Positions 54,465 to 64,000 of a stretch of 64,000 nucleotides of DNA are shown here, piece by piece; within the stretch, counting starts at the first letter, position 1; every line of letters begins with the position of its first letter. A model generated the notes under the pieces. That model was not told where the DNA came from, searched no databases, and was given only the letters and a program-made list of their open reading frames with translations. Source of the stretch: Flammula alnicola (Eukaryota > Basidiomycota > Agaricomycetes > Agaricales > Strophariaceae); assembly GCA_015499995.1 (NCBI GenBank), contig JADNRV010000015.1, positions 1-64,000 of the forward strand. Reading direction: 5' to 3'. Position numbers and translations under genes: made by a program.

Positions 54465-55056
54465 ATGGCCGCACCCGACAGTACGCCATACCTCTCAACC
54501 ACAACAACGATGTCTGCGTCGGCATTCTCGTCCGCCCACAGACTCTACGTCAAGTCTCTTTACAGACGATACCTGAAGAATGCGTTAGACTGGACCATCA
54601 GACGGGACGTTTGGCGAGGCGAGGCTTTGCAAATCCGAGCCGAGTTTGAGGCCAATCGGTGAGAGAGCATTCGGGTCCAGGTGTCTGAGATATTGAGCGC
54701 CATTGAGCAGGAATGTACACGATCCGAGAGCACTGGCTGCAATTCTGGAGAAAGCAGAAGCGAACTTGGCCGCCGTGAGGCATCCTGACCCCGTTATTCG
54801 TGAGTACTGTTCCGATTGTTTTGCGGACATACACGCTCAATCAGGAAACAGCACCTGAGGCACCTGGTGGTACAAAATGGTTCGTTTTTCTGGTGTTTTA
54901 TTTCAAAAGCTCTACTAACTTAATACCCAGGGAAAGAAATCTTCCTGTATGTATGCTTACATCAATTTTGTTCATGTACTAACCTCGAAATAGCCCAGCA
55001 TGGCCCCGTTGTACGACCATGAGGCGCATGCCACCACTAGAGTAGTAATCACATGA
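54465..55056 (+). CDS. NDUFB9: Complex I subunit NDUFB9-like LYR protein
   Basis: The plus strand encodes an LYR-motif protein (SSAHRLYVKSLYRRYLKNAL) followed by LRNVHDPRALAAILEKAEAN-like text, PPEAPGGTKW, ERNLP and PSMAPLYDHE, with the stop at 55054-55056. Four short introns are needed (after EANR, DPVI, GTKW and NLP). Two in-frame starts exist, 54465 and 54510; the second gives MSASAFSSAHRLY, closer to the usual length of about 115 residues. In the family this B22 subunit sits in the matrix arm of mitochondrial complex I. It is divergent from RRN3 with 90 bp between them. Confidence 0.8.
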
Positions 55057-55104
55057 CTGTAGTGTGGAATATAACCGTCTTTCTCTCTCTCCTCTTCTAC
55101 CAAG

Positions 55105-58100
55105 ATGAACTATATTCGCGGCGCCGTCAACGCCATTAGCGCGCCGTATCAGTACTACAAGAACTGCCTCCCATTAACCCGTCGACACTAACAGGTGCTA
55201 TCGACGTCATCGTTATCCAACGACCAACAGACGACGGCGACACCGAGCTAGTGTGCTCGCCCTTTCATGTGCGATTTGGGAAATGGCAGGTCCTACGGCC
55301 AGGAGAGAAGAAAGTCAATGTATCTGTGAATGGAAACCCTATCCCTTTCAGCATGAAGATTGGAGAGGCTGGTGAGGCCTTCTTCGTGTTCGAGACAGAA
55401 GACGACGTCCCTGCGGATCTCATCACTTCACCTATTCTACAACCGACAATCCCTGGTCAAGAGCCTCCGAAGCAGCTAGACGAGAAAGCGGTTGACACAG
55501 ACCACTTTGGAGCAAAGCAGGATGAGGACAAGGAACAGCAGGAGCAGGCAGGAGCTGAGCTCAAGCCAGACGAAGACAGACTCGTGTCGAGCCTGACTTT
55601 CTCGATCTCGATGGTGACATGGCTGAGGAAGCACCTGCTACTCCAAAGCAGACCCAGCACGTCCCGAAGTATCTACGAAAGAGCGGGTCCAAAGCAACCT
55701 TAAACCAGTCATCTCTGCCTTCTCCGCCGCCTTCAAGGGACCACTCAATCGAGCGCTCGCGTACCCCAGAGATGGATCAGCAAGATTTGCGAGTGGATGC
55801 GGCTCTGGAAGCTCTCAGAGCTGAGGCCCATATCCCGAAGTCGAATACCATCATGGTGTGCATTATACCTTTTCGAAACCACGTTGTATGCGATCTAATT
55901 ATTTACCATGCAGACATTACCCTCGACATGGAGGGGTACAAGTCAGGCTATCACGACCGAGAACGCTCAGACCAGACCGTTCGGTCATCGCAAGAACAGG
56001 TTGAATTCCCGCGACAGGAACCTTCCCAAGAACAACACTCTCCCTCCTTTCACATACCCAATCCGCGCTGCATTCTCCATATGTATCGTCTTCATCGCCC
56101 TCACCCTCGCCTTCACCCTCAGGCTCGACATCACCAACAACTCCTCCTTCTCATCCATACCCGTTCCGCGCTACATCCGAGCCTCCGCCTGACATGGAAA
56201 TAGAAAATGATACCAGCCAAGTCCTTACAATGCCTGCGCCACATAATGGACATTCTAATTCACAGCTGCAGCTCCAAATACCCGTGGAGTATTCGTGGGA
56301 GTGGGGTGCCTTCCCTCAACCGTCGCCTATGAAGGCATCGTTCGGAAAGGGTGGACGGGTAGAACCGCCGAAAGGTCTGTGGGGCTCGAGCAGTGGCAGC
56401 AAGAAGAACAGACCATCGGAGAGGAAGAGCCGGTTGATGGGCATGCAATTGCCACCTGCCATCAATAGTAGCAAAAGCACGGAGGAGGAAGACGGATACG
56501 AGCAGTCAAATGCGGGTGGAAGTGGCTTTCCGGGAAGAAGTAAATCCGTGCCGCCACATTTCCTGGGAAGTCCTGCGAGGAAAGGAAGAAGAGGAAGCCG
56601 GGAGTATAAGGAATACGAGGACGTTGATGGGCACGATCAGGAAGAGGAGGAGAGGGGACGGAGTCGGTCTAAGGATGGCACGCGGAAGATGCGGTGGAGG
56701 TCAGCCGAGAGAAGGACAAGGGGATGTTCGGAGCTGGTGGTATACTCAGCGCGAGTCAGGATGACCTCACGACATTCGTTCTCAGAATTGAGGGAAAGAC
56801 GGTGCATTTCAATTGAGTTTGATACCACCTGAAGGGGAGACGAGGACGTCGAAGAAGAGACTAGGAAAGGAACTACACCTTCAAACCCGAAATTGAAATC
56901 GAAAACAGAGAAAGTACGAGATGAAGTGGAAGCTGCACGTCTGTTCGACAGCAATTGCATTGATTGGAGCAGGTTTCTCGATGATGAGAATGTAGTCCAT
57001 GATCCAAGACTCGTCATTCGATGGGCCGCAAACCAGTAAGTGGCCGTTCTCCAAATATATGCTCTGATCACAGCCCTAATCATATCCAGGTATATTACAA
57101 AGCATGATGGGTCGCCTCTCATGGATGCACTCGTACACTGGCGCTCTTCAGCGTTGAGTGAACGCGCATTAGGAGAGCCACTCCGACTCGTTTCGCATCC
57201 ACCTCTTCCGATGAGGTTACAGATTTACAGCGGCAGGAACAACGAGAAGAACAACTATACGAGCAAAGCGGTCATGGTCGGTTGAAATCTGAAGCCGAGG
57301 CCTTGCAGGATGACGACAAGAAAAGGGCTGAGAAGGAAGTTGTGGGTGAAGCACAAGGGCCAGCTGCGATGAAGAAGCCTACGTCGTCATCTTGGGTAGC
57401 CTGGTGGAGCAGGAGTCGGCGAATAGATGCCAATGGTAACGATGGAAAAGCCTATCCGATCCTCGACTCTGTACGTGCTTGACTCTTCATTTCCGTCGAA
57501 CTGCCTCCTTACATGCTTTTTCTTGTTCATTTAAAGGCCAAAGACCGCTCAACCGCCTCGCTGCCTCTACCATCCGAATCTCAGCCATTTCTCGACGAGA
57601 AACAGAAGAGTGCATTAGGAAATATTGTGAAGACCGGTAGCGAGCCCGCAACACCTGTGCTAGCGCCAGCCCACGGCATTGTCACCCCACCCTCGAGCCA
57701 GAGGGGCACTGGAAAGCAAGACACAACTCCGACTCGTCCTACTGTCCCAGCGCCCGCCCCAGCGAAGAAGTACGCCAAAACCTTGCGGTTGACTTCTGAT
57801 CAGCTCGTAAGTCTCATCCTTCCTATTGCTGTTGTCTTATCCTTGTTCCTCTATGCCTGGCGATTAAAACCTTATTGCGCAGAAATTACTGAATTTGAAA
57901 CCCGGCGCCAACGCAATTACCTTTTCCTTGTCTGCCTCTGGAGCTATAGCTGCAACTGCGCGGATATTTGTTTGGAACTCAACGGACCTTGCCGTCGTTT
58001 CTGACATTGATGGGACAATCACAAAGTATGTTTTATTTCCTTCAAAGACTAAGTGATGTCTTGTTAATTTTATATCAACGAAGGTCTGATGGCCTAGGAC

Positions 58101-59424
58101 ACGTATTTGCCATGATCGGACGTGACTGGACACATCTTGGGGTCGCGAAACTGTATACTGATATTGCGAGAAATGGATACAAGATCATGTATCTGACTTC
58201 GCGAGCCATCGGCCAGGCGGACGCGACGCGAGACTATCTGAAAGGCATCAAGCAGAATAATTACCAGCTCCCTGAAGGACCTGTTATTATGAGCCCAGAC
58301 CGGCTGATGGCTTCTTTACATCGGTTTGTCATTTTATATTTTCGAAACATTCCGTTCAGTGTGTTCATTGCATTTCATATCTTGTTGACATAGAGAGGTG
58401 ATAATGCGCAAACCTGAAGTCTTCAAAATGGCTTGTCTGCGAGATATCCAACGCCTGTTTGGGGAATCTGCGCGAAATCCATTTTATGCTGGCTTCGGAA
58501 ACAGAATCACGGATGCACTTTCATATCGGAGCGTCAATGTGCCCAGTGCACGAATATTCACAATCGATACTGCTGGAGAAGTTAAGATGGAATTGTTAGA
58601 GCTAGCAGGATATAAATCTTCGTGCGTACCATGTTTATGCCATCAAGGAGTCGGCTTGACATATTGTTATCGGTTATTCTAGATATATCCACATGACAGA
58701 CCTCGTCGACCAAATGTTCCCTCCAATCCATCGCAAGTGGACGCCCGAGTTCACGGACTTCAACTACTGGAAAACACCTGTGCAAGACTTCCCATTGCCG
58801 GATCTCTCTCCCCCTTCGCCTGCTCTCAGCGCGCGATCCGATACCTCCAACCAGAGTGCGTTGGCACGACTAAGGAACTTCAGTCTAGGAGGAAACGCAA
58901 ACACTGCTTCCCGTCAGCACGCCATTAGGCAGTCCTCTATCTCTTCAACGACAGACGGACAAGTGACGATGGACGGATCGCCTTACCGCGACTCGCACCT
59001 GCGGCAGATGTCGTCCTTTGAGAAGCTGAGTTCAACGCTCGGATTTATGTCGAGGATGAATGGTGAGGACGCAAGCTGGCGCAGCACCAGTCCATCGTCG
59101 TCATCGTCATATATTGGGTCCGACGATGAGGACGATGACGGAGAGATAAGTCCTGACGGGCAGAGGAGGAGGAGGGTCCGGAGGAGAAGCATGACAAGTA
59201 TGCCCGGGACCCTGGATGAGAGACACTTTGGGATGGATGACGATGAAGAGGAGGAAGAAGGCCATGATCACTTGCATCATGATGATGGGCAATTTGTGCA
59301 CGGCGAAGAAGACGATAATTATGACGGGGAAGGCGACGAAGGTGATGCAGACGAGCAAGCTGATGAAGCATTTGACGACGATCTGCTCGCTGCGGGTGAA
59401 ATGCAAAACGTACCGTTTCTATGA
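55105..59424 (+). CDS. PAH1: Lipin / phosphatidate phosphatase (PAH1-type), with several apparent one-base deletions
   Basis: The N-LIP domain begins MNYIRGAVNAISAPYQYYK and continues INPSTLTGAIDVIVI and VCSPFHVRFGKWQVLRP. The LIN1-like DITLDMEGYKSGYHD lies near 55920. The catalytic C-LIP/HAD domain follows: DIDGTITKSDGLGHVF (about 57998; the DxDGT motif, with the nucleophile as first Asp), LTSRAIGQADATRDYL and EVFKMACLRDIQRLF, with RIFTIDTAGEV before the acidic C-terminal tail. In the family it makes diacylglycerol from phosphatidate at the nuclear/ER membrane. At about 55161, 55583, 56690, 56812, 56835 and 57180 the conserved frame can be followed only by assuming a missing base, usually a G. 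The catalytic half (57500 onward) is free of such breaks. Whether the gene is truly broken is open. Confidence 0.85.
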
Positions 59425-59645
59425 GTCCCCATTTCAAGTTAACGTTAATATAGTTCTAATTCCTGAAGTTGCTTTTGCATGTAATTATTACTTCACGACC
59501 ATCGTAGATTTTTCTTGGATTGGATTGTACATTTAGATATTTGTAGCTACGGCAGCTTCTTCGTTTGTCATAAAGTGTAGTATACCATCAATTTTGTCGA
59601 TAGATGATTGTAACATTTCAATTCAGATACTTGGTGCTGCCCAAC

Positions 59646-61255
59646 CTAGGCTACCTTGATCACAACTTTGCCAACGTGCTTCTGGGACTCGAGATAGGCG
59701 TATGCATCGATGACTTGGTCAAAGGAAAAGACTTTGTTAATGACCGGCTTGGTCACCTCAGGGTTTGCCTCAATCAAACGATTCATGTCGACAAATCTGA
59801 CCAGTCCATCGTAAACACACGAGAGTGTCCATTCGAAAAAACTCACTGTGATACGGAGCCAATCAAGATACCGCGGAGAGTAACGGCCTTTCTAATAACT
59901 CGGAATACGATATTTGGATCTTCGTGTTCCTATAAGGATTGCGAGGAATTATCTTAAGTTGATATTCTAATTCATACCTCGTCCCAGACTCACCAACGCA
60001 ACGTGACCAATGATGTGGATAGACCCATATCCCATGCGAGCAGAGTTGATTGACTGTGATAGAGTGCCGCCACCAACCTTTTTCAAAGTATAAGTGAGAT
60101 TAGTTCAGTCCCATTAGCAAACTAGACCGGTACTTCTATGATATGATCCACGCCTGCACCGTTGGTCTGTAATACAAAATATTCTTATCAAAGGTCTAGA
60201 AGAAAAAATGGTACACAGGAAACATACAATTTTGTTAACTTCCTCATCCCAGTTTGGAGTCTTTCGATAATTGATGAGATGTTTGGCACCAAGTTTTGCG
60301 GCGATCTTCAACTTTTCGTCCGATGAAGATGTTGCGATTACCGTTGCTCCAGAAGCGACAGCAAATTGCAAGCCAAATCTGCGGACTCGTCAGAATGACA
60401 TACTGTAATAAAGCAATAGAATAAAGGTCTTACATGGAGACTCCTCCAGTTCCTAGAACTAGAACATAGTCTCCTGCCTTGACGGCAACCGGTCCGTGAG
60501 CGCATTATACGCTGTCAATGCGGCGCAACTTGAGAGATAATATAATTTCAGTATTTGTCCGAATAGTCTTCTCACAAATCGCTCACGGGAGAGTGGAAGC
60601 TTCTTCGTAGGAAAGATGCTTCGGAATTGCCACGAGTGACTGAAAATAGGGGGATCGCTTCACATATGCGCTATATGCAAGGAAAGGGCTTACGTGGGCG
60701 GGGAATGTTCTGTACTGGGTCAAGACTCCGTGAGCCTGGCCACCTAAAGAAGTGCCTTGTATCTGCGGAGTCGTTGGCCCGTGGATGTGGTCTGTAGAAA
60801 AGTTCGCGCAAACTCGGTGGCTGACTTTCCAACCCTTGACTTCCTCTCCGACAGCAATGATTTCGCCAGCCATGTCAGAACATGGTACAAGGTTCTCGAG
60901 AGTTCTAATTTTAAAAGGATGAATCTTGATTTTAGCGTTTGAGCTTAACGGCAGCGGTACTCACTTGGCGGAGTATGTGCCGCTTGCAATCATAAGGTCG
61001 CGGTACTGCAAAGGTGGTTCCACTCTCGTGAATATGAGCAGTCAACAAGCCTTATGACTAACCTGAAGAGATACTGCATGGACCTTCACCAATACATCGT
61101 TGGCTCTCAACTTAGGCAATGGAAATTCTCCAGAGACCAAGTTTTTGTAGGATCCAACCTGCGGTTTTCCCAATTCGCTTTAGCCATTTGCATGTCTCAT
61201 ACTGCGTACGTACTTGGGGGTAATAATATTGACGTGTGATGGTCGGGATCGACAT
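59646..61255 (-). CDS. Zinc-type alcohol dehydrogenase-like / quinone oxidoreductase (MDR family)
   Basis: The start at 61255 gives MSIPTITRQYYYP, then LRANDVLVKVHAVSLQYRDL and SDMAGEIIAVGEEVKGWKVS. The cofactor-binding Rossmann region follows (YVLVLGTGGVSM, FAVASGATVIATSSSDEKLK and LGAKHLINYRKTPNWDEEVN), ending ESQKHVGKVVIKVA. This is the NAD(P)-dependent medium-chain dehydrogenase fold; the absence of a full catalytic cysteine cluster suggests the zinc-independent oxidoreductase branch, substrate unknown. About nine short introns are needed. Near 60495 the frame between AALTAYNALT and VKAGDYVLVLG requires one extra G. Confidence 0.82.
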
Positions 61256-61784
61256 GACTGAAGGTGCCTTGAGAGTGGGTTGAGTTATGTTGGATTCGAA
61301 GAGAGCAGCCACTCCTATATATATCCCTTTGAAGATGTCGCGTCATTGCTTATGGAGACTACCATCTATGTCTCCTCCTCCATCAAAAGTGGAAGCAAAT
61401 GTAAAAGGGTAATTCCAGGCCCAGTCTACAATGCGCAACCTGTGGAGAAGGCTAAACCATTGAAAAATCAACCAAAAACCTTCCGAAAAGTAGTAGCCAG
61501 CCTATGGCTGTCAGGATTTCCAAGGCCCTGAGCGTGCTCGGTGAAAGGAATAATGCGATTATTAGGAATCCAACATAGAGAAATCTTGGTAAGAGTTCTT
61601 ACTAACACGCATAGTGGCTGAGAAATTTACAGCCATGAGAGCAGAGATGATTGAATGCAGGTTGAGATTTGGTGGTGACCAAGATTGTAATTTGTCACGT
61701 CTGTTGCCGGAGTCTCCGGGCCGTTCCAAGTTGTGCTCGAAGCCTAGGCTGGCGACGCGATAAGGACTCTTAACGTCTACCATC
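61256..61784. promoter_or_regulatory. Divergent promoter region between dehydrogenase and nucleoside hydrolase
   Basis: Only short open frames are seen. A TATA-like tatatatatcc lies near 61316, on the side of the dehydrogenase gene. Confidence 0.35.
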
Positions 61785-63078
61785 ATGAAGTACGTCTGGT
61801 TGGATGTCGATCCTGTGCGTAACTATTGGTCTTTCATATGAGCAAACTATAATTTTATGCTTTCTAGGGACATGATGATGCAACTGCGATCATGTTAGCC
61901 GCCAATTCACCGAATATCCATCTTCTGGGTATCTCAACGGCATGTATTTATAAGAATTGCTTCTTATAAAATCTGCTGAGCCATGTTTAGACACACGGCA
62001 ATGCAAGCAGCGATTGGACTGCTATTAATGCTGCCAGATGCCTCCTGGCATTTAGTTCGCCATCCCAGGTTCGCGTCTATCCTGGAGCGCACGAACCCCT
62101 GTTGCTGCCAGTAAAACACGACCCAGAAATACATGGCATAGATGGTCTTGGAGGCGTAGAGGGTCTTCCAAGCAGCGATAGTCCGGAAGTCATTGCCCTG
62201 TTTGCTACGCACGAGGATGGTTCTCGTGTGCGCGCATTAGAGGCTATGTCCAGGAGTATCAAGGAGGCTTGGAAGAATGGAGCTGGTCATCAAGTCACGA
62301 TAATCTCTACCGGACCAATGACCAACATTGCTCACTTCGTGAGCGTATACCCCGATTTGCTGCTTGGCGTAGAAGAATTAGTCTTTATGGGTGGAGGTGT
62401 GGGTATAGGTAATCGCTCTGCTGTTGCGGAATATAACATTCTTTGCGATCGTGAGTCATTGTAAAATCACCCACTAATTGATCTTATACTCATTGATATC
62501 GCTAGCCCATGCTGCCCAAATAGTACTCAATGCCCCCGTCAAGAAAACCATGATGCCTATTAATGTCACCCACACTGCAATCGTCACCCAAGAAATTCAC
62601 AGTCAACTATTATCACCTGGCGCTTCCCACGAGCCAGTGGGGTGCTTCCCAAAGCGTCAACACACTTGCGCCACACTCTGTCTACCTTGATAAGCTACTT
62701 TGCCGAATCCTATAAATCAACCTTCGGATTTAATGATGGACCTCCTCTACATGACGCGCTTACTATTGCCTACGTCTCCCATCCTGAACTTTTTAAGAGC
62801 ACCCGCATCGCGTGGATATCGAACTCACTGGAACTCATACAACTGGAGAAACAGTCGTGGATATCTGGAAGTACAAACAGTGTGATGACACGTGGGGCAG
62901 ACATGGGCGTAACTGCATTGTGGTAGATTCACTGAACGTGAGTTTCCTCCTCCATTTGAATCATGATAAAAAATATTGATATGGCTTCTAGGTGAAAGAA
63001 TTTTTCGATATACTTTTGGAAGCCGTCTCTCGATGTGATAAAGTGACACCCCTGAACATGTATACACAATTCGAATGA
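61785..63078 (+). CDS. Inosine-uridine preferring nucleoside hydrolase
   Basis: Exon 1 gives MKYVWLDVDP and exon 2 continues GHDDATAIMLAA, forming the family's DVDPGHDD calcium-binding signature. Further landmarks are LGISTVHGNAS, GIDGLGGVEGLP, VTIISTGPMTNIAHF, VFMGGGVGIGNRS and EYNILCDPHAA. The C-terminal part reads TFGFNDGPPLHDALTIAYV and VDIELTGTHTTGETVVDIW. In the family it splits ribonucleosides to base plus ribose for purine/pyrimidine salvage. Breaks needing a one-base correction lie near 62640-62660 and 62808. Three introns are inferred. It is convergent with the S28 peptidase gene. Confidence 0.85.
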
Positions 63079-63240
63079 TACCTTTATTTTGCGCAACGAA
63101 CCCACACGACTGCTTGATTCAACTTGACATTTTTGAAGCGAAGGTGCAAGTACAGACCGGAGGTGATATATTTGGTTGGAATGTAAATTTAAATCGACGG
63201 CAATTGAATTGAAAAACCCATATTGCTTCCAGTCGGTAAC

Positions 63241-63940
63241 TTAGAGGTTGCCGACCTTCTTGAACCAGGCATTGACAGGTTTCGGAGACACGGGCGGAGA
63301 CACCTTCGTCGAGGGCGCAGGCGTGCTTCGGGGAGTTTTGACGGGGAAGCCGTTGCTCTTGGGCTTCCAGGCTGCGAGCCAAGTCTTCATCGAAGCGAGC
63401 GCCTTGGTCTGCACAGCTGCGATGGTGGGATCGATGGCAGCGGATGCTCCCAAGTCAGAACAATGGAAACCGTCACCGACGGCAATGGGCTGCGACGCGG
63501 TGCTCTGGACATTCAGTCCATCAGCGGATACTGTCGCGTCTCTCCATGGGTCTCCTATTAGGGCAGATATTAGGTCACCATAATGCCTCCCAGGCAGTAT
63601 AATTTACTTACGAACTCCGTTGGCGAAGAAAAGGTTTTGGATTCTGACATTCCAGCCTCTGTATTTGGTATTCGTAGCGAGAGTGTTGGGCACGGGAGGA
63701 ACCGGGAAAGCAGCAGGGAACATTTGCTGGCATTGTCGCTGAAGGAAACATTGAGTCGTGGGATCGGAACCTTGCACAGTGACTATTTACCAGATCGTAT
63801 GGGGGTTGCACCAGTCTTGTGACGAGAGTAGGGCTAGTTGTTGGAGCACCCTCCTACAAAATTTCATGAGCAAGGTGCTCATGGGTTAACAAGCACACAA
63901 GGGCGAACCTGAAGGAATCCGACTTCGTTGCAACTTAGAA
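63241..63940 (-). CDS. Serine carboxypeptidase S28 (Pro-X type), C-terminal part, runs off the window
   Basis: Reading the minus strand, exons 63909-about 63935, 63853-63791, 63738-63612 and 63554-63241 join as CNEVGFLQ, EGAPTTSPTLVTRLVQPPYD and RQCQQMFPAAFPVPPVPNTL. The chain continues KYRGWNVRIQNLFFANGVRD and PWRDATVSADGLNVQ, then GDGFHCSDLGAS. The catalytic Asp (NGVRDPWRD) and His (FHCSDL) of the S28 family are present; the catalytic serine lies outside the window. Introns are 52-57 bp. A proline-rich tail ends at 63241. Family members are secreted enzymes that cleave after proline. Confidence 0.85.
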
Positions 63941-64000
63941 GCGAGAATAAGGCAAGGCCATGTATAAGACGGGAGAAGACCTACACAATCCACATCCAGG

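Noticed and set aside
55105..55260. Intron near the start of lipin to explain the frame change
   Set aside because: A donor and acceptor could be forced (gtatcagt to ctaacag), but this would remove the conserved INPSTLTG part of the N-LIP domain; one missing base fits better.

Overview
The window looks like nuclear DNA of a mushroom-forming basidiomycete (Agaricomycetes). Genes are split by many introns of about 40-60 bp, gene density is high on both strands, and the recognisable genes are eukaryotic: MCM6, VAC14, RRN3, lipin, a complex I LYR subunit and a peptidase S28. There is also a basidiomycete-type 2-oxoglutarate oxygenase and a multi-copy family of multipass membrane proteins.

Layout. 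Positions 1-24100 hold a fragment of MCM6, a membrane-protein gene (copy 1), a 13.4-kb DNA transposon (2500-15891), an MCM6 pseudogene that contains a C2-domain fragment resembling phosphatidylserine decarboxylase 2, and an intact-looking gene of unknown function (21025-24101). Positions 24400-39855 repeat the theme: membrane gene B plus an MCM6 scrap; membrane gene C plus MCM6 fragments and a 3' scrap of the unknown gene; an RRN3 scrap plus membrane gene D and the complete MCM6 gene. Positions 40043-45192 carry a tyrosine phosphatase and VAC14. Membrane genes E and F follow on the minus strand, with an MCM6 3' fragment between them. From 51427 to the end lies an ordinary housekeeping block: RRN3, NDUFB9-like, lipin, a medium-chain dehydrogenase, a nucleoside hydrolase and a serine carboxypeptidase S28.

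The most interesting object is the transposon. Its ends are 15-bp perfect inverted repeats flanked by AAT/AAT, and other copies of the same flank in this window show the unoccupied site. It carries a DDE-type transposase core, a SWIM zinc finger and two separate C48 (Ulp1-like) protease modules on the minus strand. Between the transposase core and the SWIM part sit a plus-strand TET/JBP-like 2-oxoglutarate/Fe(II) oxygenase gene, an unrecognised gene remnant and an array of about ten 102-bp repeats.

The second theme is repeated local duplication of the unit membrane gene - MCM6 3' end. It has left one complete MCM6, several MCM6 scraps, and a conversion-like tract between the inverted copies D and F. 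A third point is technical or biological: lipin, the dehydrogenase and the nucleoside hydrolase (55.1-63.1 kb) each read as conserved proteins only if single missing bases, mostly G, are allowed. This could be sequencing error or real decay.
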